From positions 1 to 5,120 of the forward strand of contig JAFTDQ010000085.1 in NCBI GenBank assembly GCA_017454075.1: a stretch of DNA of 5,120 bases, in the 5' to 3' direction. This document shows, piece by piece, positions 1-5,120 of the stretch (position 1 is its first letter; each line of letters starts with the position of its first letter). Source of the stretch: Clostridia bacterium. Lineage in GTDB: Bacteria > Bacillota_A > Clostridia > Oscillospirales > CAG-272. Under the pieces are notes generated by a model. The model was given only the letters and a program-made list of their open reading frames with translations. It was not told the origin of the DNA and searched no databases. The position numbers and the translations under genes were made by a program.

Positions 1-1058
1 GCGACGGCGCGGAGAGGGATGAGGCGCTGCTCGGAATGAGCAAGCATAACGAATGGGCGCTTCACGGTCCGTTCCTCGACAAGTCCCTGATCCGGAACTA
101 TCTTTTCTACAACCTCAGCGGGGAGATGATGGATTACGCGCCGAACTGCCGCTTCTGCGAGTTGATCGTCGACGGAGATTACAAGGGTATCTACCTTCTG
201 GTCGAAACCATTACCGCCGGCGAGGACGGGCGCCTGCCGATCATCATGAAAAAGAAGAACAGAGTGCTCTCCGGCTATCTGCTTCGTGTCGACCGCCCGA
301 CCGAGGCGGATCTTGAGACGCTGCGCGACGTCGACGTGTACTCCGAGCGCGCCTATATCCAGCACATGGACGTTTCTATTCGATATCCGGGCAAAGGGCG
401 TTTGACCGAGGAGATAAGGGAACGCATCGAAAAGGATTTCTCCGCCTTTGAAAAGGCGTTGTATTCCTACGACTATGATTCCGGAGATTACCATTATAAG
501 ACGTTTATAGACGTGGACAGCTTCGTCGATTACTACATCATCAACGCCGTCAGCTCTAACATGGACGCCGGACGTTTCTCCACCTACTTGTATAAGACGA
601 TCGACGGAAAGTATAAGCTTTGCGTTTGGGACTTCAACAACTGCTGCAACAACTTTGTGGACGATGAAACCGGTCCGGATTTTGACGGCATCCGAAGCGC
701 CGTTTATTACAATATGCTTTTCAGGGATCGGGATTTTGTGGAACGGGTCGTCTTGCGCTACCGCGATCTGAGAAAGACGATCCTGAGCGAGGAATATCTG
801 CGGCAGTATATAGACGATACTCTTGCTTTTCTGGGCGACGCGATCGACCGCGACAGCGCCAGATGGGCGGAATATATCGCAAGCGACCCGCTGATCGACC
901 ATAATAACGGACGCAACCCTCATTCTCATAAAGAAGCGGTTGAGATGCTTGAGGACAATTTTTTCGGTCGCCTTGACTGGATGGATGAGAATATCGACTA
1001 TCTGTTTCAATACTGCGCAGACTCCGCGAACAAGAAATTCAGCGAACTTCCGCATTGA
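1..1058 (+). CDS. CotH-like atypical protein kinase, 5'-truncated by window edge
   Basis: Partial gene: the reading frame is open from the first full codon at nt 3 and runs 351 codons to TGA at 1056-1058. The ATG at 36 is internal, because the codons before it (DGAERDEALLG) continue the CotH-family pattern 'LLGM-K-x-x-W-x-L-x-G-P-x-x-D-K-S-L-I-R-N'. The missing N-terminus should hold any export or anchor signal and the family's first conserved segment. Visible family hallmarks are the DKSLIRN helix (nt 81-101), the 'DGDYKGIYLLVETI' strand pair (nt 171-212), a 'SNMDAGRFSTYLYK' stretch with the probable catalytic Asp at nt 564-566, and 'VWDFNNCCNNF' with the probable metal-binding Asp at nt 630-632. 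The C-terminus (GRLDWMDENIDYLF) is the usual helical end of the family. CotH of Bacillus subtilis is an atypical kinase that phosphorylates spore-coat proteins. Here the neighbours point to a cell-envelope polysaccharide system, so a spore-coat role is not assumed. Family membership is fairly sure; substrate and location are unknown. Confidence 0.8.
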   Translation, partial: DGAERDEALLGMSKHNEWALHGPFLDKSLIRNYLFYNLSGEMMDYAPNCRFCELIVDGDYKGIYLLVETITAGEDGRLPIIMKKKNRVLSGYLLRVDRPTEADLETLRDVDVYSERAYIQHMDVSIRYPGKGRLTEEIRERIEKDFSAFEKALYSYDYDSGDYHYKTFIDVDSFVDYYIINAVSSNMDAGRFSTYLYKTIDGKYKLCVWDFNNCCNNFVDDETGPDFDGIRSAVYYNMLFRDRDFVERVVLRYRDLRKTILSEEYLRQYIDDTLAFLGDAIDRDSARWAEYIASDPLIDHNNGRNPHSHKEAVEMLEDNFFGRLDWMDENIDYLFQYCADSANKKFSELPH

Positions 1059-1064
1059 CTGCCC

Positions 1065-1070
1065 GGGGAG
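1065..1070 (+). promoter_or_regulatory. ribosome binding site of the GH-like gene
   Basis: GGGGAG lies 9 nt before the ATG at 1080 and 15 nt before the second in-frame ATG at 1086. The spacing favours 1080 as the start. It sits in the 21-nt gap after the CotH-like gene, which leaves no room for a separate promoter or terminator. Confidence 0.6.
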
Positions 1071-1079
1071 ATTCAAATC

Positions 1080-3362
1080 ATGTCAATGAAAAAATTTATC
1101 ATCATCGTGATCGCGGTAATCCTTCTCTTTCTGGCAGGCCATACCATTTATTATGAATTCGGGATCCATTTCAACTTCGGAAAGAATCAGCCGGTTACGA
1201 CGTTTGCCAAAACGGACGGTAAGACCATTCTCCTTGACCGCGGGAACGGGTATGAGCCGCTTGAGATACGCGGGGTTAACATGGGTTCCGGTGAGCCGGG
1301 AAAGTGGTCGACGGATTACGCCATTGACTATGAAACCTATTACCGTTGGTTCGGAATGATGCAGGAAATGGGCGCGAATACCCTTCGCATTTATTCTGTG
1401 CAGGAGGATACCTTTTACAACGCGTTTTTTGACTACAACAGGGACAGAGAGAAGCAGGAGAAAGAACCGCTGTGGCTTCTTCACGGCGTCTGGGTGAACG
1501 ATTACACACAGTTTTCTCACCTGGATATGTATACGGAAGAGTTTTTGGAAACGCTGATCAACGACAGCAAAACCATGGTGGACGTTATCCACGGCCAAAG
1601 GGATCTGAACATGGGACGGCTTGCCGCCTCCGGCAGCGGCTCGTACCGTAAGGACGTTTCCCGCTGGGTGCTTGGCTATATCCTCGGAGTGGAATGGGAA
1701 CCGGAAACGGTGATCTACACCGATCAGATCCGCGCGGACGAACCGCGCTATCAGGGCAAATATATGTACGCCTCCGACGACGCCACCCCTTTTGAGTCCG
1801 CTCTTGCCCGCGTGGGCGACGAGGTCATCTCGTATGAAACCGACCGGTATCACGTCCAGCGGCTCACGGCGTTTTCTAACTGGCCAACGACCGATCCGTT
1901 TAAATATTCCACGGCGGTCACCGCGTTCTGGAACAAGCTTGCCGCGGTAAACGTTGAGCATATTCACACAACGGAGGAATTCATTTCGGGATCTTTCGCC
2001 TCTTATCACGTCTATCCGTATTATCCGGATTATCTCGAGAGCGCTACGAAGGAAACGGATCTTACCCCCCAGCAGTTACACGAGATGTATAGCTTTTCCG
2101 GTTTTCTGAAGCTCGATTGGCGGGTCAAGCGATGGAACGTTCCGTCCGTAACGGATTATTTGCGGGAGGAGGACTACACCGATCGCTATGGCCGCTTCAA
2201 CACCTATCTTGCCTACCTGACCGCTCTCAATCGGTATCACACGATGCCCGTCGTTATATCGGAGTTCGGCGTATCCACCGGACGCGGGATGGCACAGATC
2301 GACGAAAATACCGGGCGTAATCAGGGGCATATGTCCGAAAACGGGCAGGGACAGGCGATCATCGAATGTTATGAGGATATCGTCGACTCCGGATGCGCCG
2401 GGTGCTGCGTGTTTTCCTGGCAGGACGAATGGTTCAAGCGGACCTGGAACACGATGCACGCCGTGGATCTTCGCCGCACGCCCTATTGGTCGGATTATCA
2501 GACGAACGAGCAGTATTTCGGGCTCATTTCTTTCGATCCAGGCAAAGAGACCTCCGTCTGTTACGTGGACGGTGACGTCTCCGAGTGGGACGAGAAGGAT
2601 ATCGTCGGCAAAAACGGCGACCTGACGCTTTCCATGAAGTACGACGAGCGTTTCCTCTATTTTATGATCGAAAAGCCCGGCTTTGATCTTGAAAAGGATA
2701 CGCTGTATCTCCCCATTGATACAACGCCGAAAAGCGGGAGCAACTACTGCGAAAACTTCAGGCTGCAGTTCGACTGCGACGCGGATTTTCTTCTCGTTCT
2801 CCGCGGCAAGGAAAACAGCCGTCTGATGGTACAGGAACGATATGAGGTGCTTCGCTCCACCTACGCGCTCCCGGTTTACGGCTTCAATACTTACGTTAAA
2901 AGCAATATGCCCGACGCGGACTCGCCGCTGTTCCGGCCGATCGATATGATCCTGAAGGTGGACTCCCGTTTCTATGTCTCGGCAAAAGAGCAGGACAACG
3001 CGGCGGCGATGTGTTTCGAGACGGGAAAGCTGGAGTACGGCAACGCCAATCCCGAAAGTGCCGAATTCAATTCCCTTGCCGACTTTATGTCGCGCGGCGA
3101 TTACGTCGAGGTCAAGCTTCCGTGGCAGCTTCTGAACTTTTCGGATCCCTCCCGCATGAGCATCCACGACGACTATTATGAATATTACGGGATCGAATAT
3201 ATCTCGATCGACTTTATGGAGGTCGGTGTTTCCGACGGAGCCGACGGACACAGGATCCCGACGACCGCCGTTTCTCTCAACGGCTGGGGAAACCGAGTTA
3301 CCTATCACGAGCGTCCGAAGCGCTCCTACTACATTCTGAAAGACTATTGGACCGCGCGCTGA
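1080..3362 (+). CDS. membrane-anchored glycoside hydrolase-like TIM-barrel protein with C-terminal carbohydrate-binding-like module
   Basis: A complete 760-residue protein. Residues 4-22 (KKFIIIVIAVILLFLAGH) form a signal anchor with no clear signal-peptidase site and no lipobox Cys, so the rest should sit outside the membrane. Residues about 45-480 look like a clan GH-A (beta/alpha)8 barrel: 'RGVNMG' at 64-69 (strand 1), 'GANTLRIY' at 98-105 (strand 2), 'LGYILGVEWEP' ending at 208 (strand 4; candidate acid/base E205 or E207), 'SYHVYPYYP' with H310 (strand 6), 'VVISEFG' with candidate nucleophile E395 (strand 7) and 'CVFSWQDEW' with W447 (strand 8). From about residue 495, 'VDGDVSEWDEKD' opens a roughly 260-residue beta-rich module whose start resembles DOMON/CBM9-type carbohydrate-binding domains ('DGDxSEW...LSMKYDERFLYFMIEK'). 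Likely role: cleaving, trimming or binding the polymer made by the downstream synthase, as hydrolases do in other synthase-dependent polysaccharide operons. The CAZy family and substrate cannot be assigned, and the usual Asn-Glu pair of strand 4 is not intact. Confidence 0.78.
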   Translation: MSMKKFIIIVIAVILLFLAGHTIYYEFGIHFNFGKNQPVTTFAKTDGKTILLDRGNGYEPLEIRGVNMGSGEPGKWSTDYAIDYETYYRWFGMMQEMGANTLRIYSVQEDTFYNAFFDYNRDREKQEKEPLWLLHGVWVNDYTQFSHLDMYTEEFLETLINDSKTMVDVIHGQRDLNMGRLAASGSGSYRKDVSRWVLGYILGVEWEPETVIYTDQIRADEPRYQGKYMYASDDATPFESALARVGDEVISYETDRYHVQRLTAFSNWPTTDPFKYSTAVTAFWNKLAAVNVEHIHTTEEFISGSFASYHVYPYYPDYLESATKETDLTPQQLHEMYSFSGFLKLDWRVKRWNVPSVTDYLREEDYTDRYGRFNTYLAYLTALNRYHTMPVVISEFGVSTGRGMAQIDENTGRNQGHMSENGQGQAIIECYEDIVDSGCAGCCVFSWQDEWFKRTWNTMHAVDLRRTPYWSDYQTNEQYFGLISFDPGKETSVCYVDGDVSEWDEKDIVGKNGDLTLSMKYDERFLYFMIEKPGFDLEKDTLYLPIDTTPKSGSNYCENFRLQFDCDADFLLVLRGKENSRLMVQERYEVLRSTYALPVYGFNTYVKSNMPDADSPLFRPIDMILKVDSRFYVSAKEQDNAAAMCFETGKLEYGNANPESAEFNSLADFMSRGDYVEVKLPWQLLNFSDPSRMSIHDDYYEYYGIEYISIDFMEVGVSDGADGHRIPTTAVSLNGWGNRVTYHERPKRSYYILKDYWTAR

Positions 3363-3379
3363 ATCAGAACGGTCAGAAG

Positions 3380-3388
3380 GGAAGGTGA
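3380..3388 (+). promoter_or_regulatory. Shine-Dalgarno-like sequence deciding the HEAT-protein start
   Basis: GGAAGGTGA is close to the ideal AGGAGGTGA. It overlaps the GTG at 3385 and lies just upstream of the in-frame TTG at 3394, with 8 nt between GGAAGG and TTG. If used, it makes TTG 3394 the true start. The GTG at 3385 would depend instead on AGAAGG at 3375-3380 with only 4 nt of spacing. Confidence 0.5.
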
Positions 3389-4506
3389 ACGTCTTGGGCG
3401 TTGAAGTTCTGGTCTATATCTACCTTGCCGTTTGCCTTGCCATGATTTTATTCAACATCGGCACGATCATCTTTGCCAAACGGCGCGACAGAATCAATGA
3501 AAAACGGAGAGACCGGTACACGTCTATGCTCCGGAAAGAGCTTGGCCGGATCCGGGAAGGCAAGGAGACGGAAAAGCGCCATCTCGATCATATGAAGCGG
3601 GATCTGTGCCGACAGGAACGCCTTTTGGTGTTTGTACAGGTCGTTACCGACCTTTTTGAAGAGTTTCCCGAAGAGATCCGGACCTATCTGGACCGTCTTT
3701 CCTGTATCATGGACGTTTTGATCGATCACTATAAAACGCATAACGATCCCATCAAATTCGCATTTTTTCTGTACACTCTCAGGGTGTTCCAACAGATGAG
3801 AGGCGTCACGCCTCCGAAGGTCGCCGAGGTTTTACTCGGAGCGCTTCGCGAGCCGAACACCTACTGTCGGGAGAACGCGCTTCAGGCGATCTATAAAAGC
3901 GGCGAAACAAGGCTGGTGATAAGTGCGCTTAAAGTCATTGATTCCGAGGATATCAATCACAATAAAAAGCTGCTGAGCGACGGACTCCTGGCCTTTGCCG
4001 GCAGTAAGGACGAGCTGATAAACGGGCTTTGGGACGTCTTTGAAGGCTTCAAGCCCGGTATTCAGGTGGCGATCCTCGATTTTATCCGCTTTTGCGCGCC
4101 GAGCCATCGCGACCGCATTCTCTCTATACTGAAGGACGAGAAGAGAAGCCCTGAGCTTCGCTTCTCCTGCATCCGGTATTTCGGTAAATATCCGGACGAG
4201 GAGGCGTATCCGGTACTTCTCGAGATGGCGGGAAACCTGAACAATCTCCGTTGGGAATACCCGGCGATCGCATGCACGGCCCTTGCCGGTTATCCGCGGG
4301 CAGAAACGATAGAGACGCTGAAGCGGGCGCTTCACGTCGCAAACTGGTACATTCGTTACAATGCGGCGGAAAGTCTTGCAAAGCTCGGCGTGAGTTACGT
4401 TGATCTCATCGAGGTCATAGACGGAAACGACCGATACGCGCGCGAAATACTCCAGTTTCAGTTGGACATGAAATATAACCAACAAAAGGAGGAAAATACA
4501 CGTTGA
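3385..4506 (+). CDS. membrane-anchored HEAT-repeat protein, probable partner of the downstream glycosyltransferase
   Basis: A 373-residue protein if read from GTG 3385, or 370 from TTG 3394. The TTG has the better-placed Shine-Dalgarno sequence, the GTG the commoner codon; the longer form is listed. Residues about 7-29 (VLVYIYLAVCLAMILFNIGTIIF) form one transmembrane helix, followed by AKRRDR, so by the positive-inside rule the bulk is cytoplasmic. Residues 31-75 are highly charged (RR, EKRRDR, REGKETEKRH) and probably helical or coiled-coil. From about 143 to 340, paired helices repeat every 30-40 residues (for example 'CRENALQAIYKSG', 'LRFSCIRYFGKYPDEEAYPVLLEM', 'IACTALAGYPRAETIETLKRAL', 'IRYNAAESLAKLG'), the pattern of HEAT/PBS-lyase-like repeats. 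Such repeats bind proteins and have no enzymatic residues. Its stop overlaps the glycosyltransferase start, so the two are translationally coupled and probably act together. A role as scaffold or regulator of the synthase is inference. Confidence 0.8.
   Translation: MNVLGVEVLVYIYLAVCLAMILFNIGTIIFAKRRDRINEKRRDRYTSMLRKELGRIREGKETEKRHLDHMKRDLCRQERLLVFVQVVTDLFEEFPEEIRTYLDRLSCIMDVLIDHYKTHNDPIKFAFFLYTLRVFQQMRGVTPPKVAEVLLGALREPNTYCRENALQAIYKSGETRLVISALKVIDSEDINHNKKLLSDGLLAFAGSKDELINGLWDVFEGFKPGIQVAILDFIRFCAPSHRDRILSILKDEKRSPELRFSCIRYFGKYPDEEAYPVLLEMAGNLNNLRWEYPAIACTALAGYPRAETIETLKRALHVANWYIRYNAAESLAKLGVSYVDLIEVIDGNDRYAREILQFQLDMKYNQQKEENTR
4487..4492 (+). promoter_or_regulatory. strong ribosome binding site of the glycosyltransferase gene
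   Basis: A perfect AGGAGG inside the 3' end of the HEAT-protein gene, 10 nt before TTG 4503. The first in-frame ATG, at 4521, is 28 nt away, too far to be served by this site. It therefore decides a TTG start and a coupled junction. Confidence 0.75.
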
Positions 4507-5120
4507 CAACGGAAACCATTATGTGGATTGCCGATATCATCCTCGATATCATCAATATCTTTTTCTTCGTCTATCTTGTCGTCTACTCGACGTTTCTTTT
4601 CCTCTCCGCAACGGTCGGCTCATCCGAACTGTTCAAGAAAAAACGGCAGTATCGGATGATGAATGCCATACAGAACGATTATTATATACCGATTTCCATC
4701 ATTGTACCGGCCCACAACGAGGAGGTCACCGTGGCCTCCACGGTACAGTCTCTTCTGGCTTTGGACTATAAGATTTACGAGATTATCGTAGTGGACGACG
4801 GATCAAACGACGACACGTCTAAGGTGATGATCGAAGAATTCAAAATGTCGCCGGTCCGTATGCCGATCCACAGACTGCTTAAATGCCAGCAGGAAGAATT
4901 TGTCTACGAAGCCAAAATTCGAAACGTCCACGTGACCCTTATCCGTAAGAAGAACGGTGGCAAGGCCGACGCGCTCAACATGGGTATAAACGCGTCCCGA
5001 TATCCCTACTTCATCTGCATCGACGCCGACAGCGTCCTTCAGTACGATTCGCTCAAAAAGATCACGCTGCCGCTGCTTGAAAACGAAAACGTCGTTGCCG
5101 TGGGCGGATCGGTCCGTCCC
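4503..5120 (+). CDS. family 2 glycosyltransferase, processive polysaccharide-synthase type, 3'-truncated by window edge
   Basis: The first 206 codons of a gene running off the window. It starts at TTG 4503, whose last two bases belong to the preceding TGA (4-nt overlap TTGA). Residues 8-37 (WIADIILDIINIFFFVYLVVYSTFLFLSAT) form an N-terminal membrane helix. The GT-A domain follows: 'IPISIIVPAHNEE' (62-74), 'IIVVDDGSNDDT' with nucleotide-sugar-binding D98/D99, 'KNGGKADALNMG' (150-161) and the metal-binding 'DAD' at 174-176. The order and spacing match synthases such as BcsA, PgaC/IcaA and HasA, which polymerise UDP-sugars at the inner face of the membrane and export the chain. The acceptor-side motifs (TED, QxxRW) and later membrane helices lie beyond the window, so processivity and the sugar used are inferred. 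Between DDGS and KNGGK there are about 48 residues, longer than the usual roughly 30, including a basic 'PVRMPIHRLLKCQQEEF' segment. Confidence 0.9.
   Translation, partial: MTTETIMWIADIILDIINIFFFVYLVVYSTFLFLSATVGSSELFKKKRQYRMMNAIQNDYYIPISIIVPAHNEEVTVASTVQSLLALDYKIYEIIVVDDGSNDDTSKVMIEEFKMSPVRMPIHRLLKCQQEEFVYEAKIRNVHVTLIRKKNGGKADALNMGINASRYPYFICIDADSVLQYDSLKKITLPLLENENVVAVGGSVRP

Noticed and set aside
1059..1079. Possible promoter or terminator between the CotH-like and GH-like genes
   Set aside because: Only 21 nt, mostly occupied by the ribosome binding site, with no hairpin plus T-run and no -35/-10 pair.
1083..2009. Minus-strand open frame (308 codons) opposite the N-terminal half of the GH-like gene
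   Set aside because: Antisense shadow: basic, low-complexity-like product with no family motifs, overlapping the conserved barrel strands of the real gene.
2065..2070. Run of six C in the GH-like gene as a possible phase-variation tract
   Set aside because: Too short to be a convincing slippage site, and the frame is intact across it.
2076..3308. Long minus-strand open frame (410 codons) opposite the GH-like gene
   Set aside because: It lies wholly within the well-supported plus-strand gene, shows no recognisable domain, and its frame is what GC-rich codon bias produces on the opposite strand.
3363..3393. Possible terminator or promoter before the HEAT-protein gene
   Set aside because: A short purine-rich gap with only Shine-Dalgarno-like sequence and no stem-loop with a T-tract.
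3832..4509. Minus-strand open frame (225 codons) opposite the HEAT-protein gene
   Set aside because: Its product shows no domain, and it is opposite a coding frame with clear transmembrane and HEAT-repeat structure.
4533..4553. Repeated GATATCATC separated by CTC
   Set aside because: It encodes DIILDII within the transmembrane helix of the GT2. Only two copies are present, and hydrophobic Ile codon use explains it.
4523..4771. Plus-strand 82-codon open frame inside the glycosyltransferase region
   Set aside because: It is out of frame with the GT2 gene starting at TTG 4503, whose frame carries all the conserved GT-A motifs. The 82-codon product has none.

Overview
The window holds part of a tightly packed, single-direction gene cluster from what looks like a Gram-positive Clostridia-type (Firmicutes) bacterium. 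The reasons are strong AGGAGG-like ribosome binding sites, a TTG start codon, a CotH-family kinase and moderate GC (slightly above 50 % by eye). No species can be named. All four genes are on the + strand. The gaps are 21 and 22 nt and the last junction is a 4-nt overlap, so one operon is likely. It runs off both ends of the window, and no promoter or terminator is visible inside.

Layout: (1) nt 1-1058 is the 3' part of a CotH-like atypical kinase gene. (2) nt 1080-3362 encodes a 760-residue membrane-anchored extracytoplasmic protein with a TIM-barrel glycoside-hydrolase-like domain and a C-terminal beta-rich, carbohydrate-binding-like module. (3) nt 3385-4506 encodes a one-helix membrane protein with a basic/charged linker and a HEAT-type helical-repeat cytoplasmic domain. 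(4) nt 4503-5120 is the 5' part of a processive-type family 2 glycosyltransferase gene. It starts with TTG, overlaps the preceding stop codon, and is easily missed because it is open at the window edge.

Inferred joint role: the glycosyltransferase resembles synthase-type enzymes that build extracellular polysaccharides (BcsA, IcaA/PgaC and HasA-like). Synthase-dependent exopolysaccharide operons commonly include a polysaccharide hydrolase, and gene 2 would fit that slot. The HEAT-repeat protein is translationally coupled to the synthase and could be its cytoplasmic scaffold or regulator. The CotH-like kinase could modify a cell-surface protein or the system itself. This combination (CotH kinase, anchored GH-like protein, HEAT membrane protein, GT2 synthase) does not match the well-described Bcs, Pga/Ica, Pel or Alg operons. 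It is the most interesting aspect of the window. The polymer made and the kinase substrate cannot be read from the sequence.
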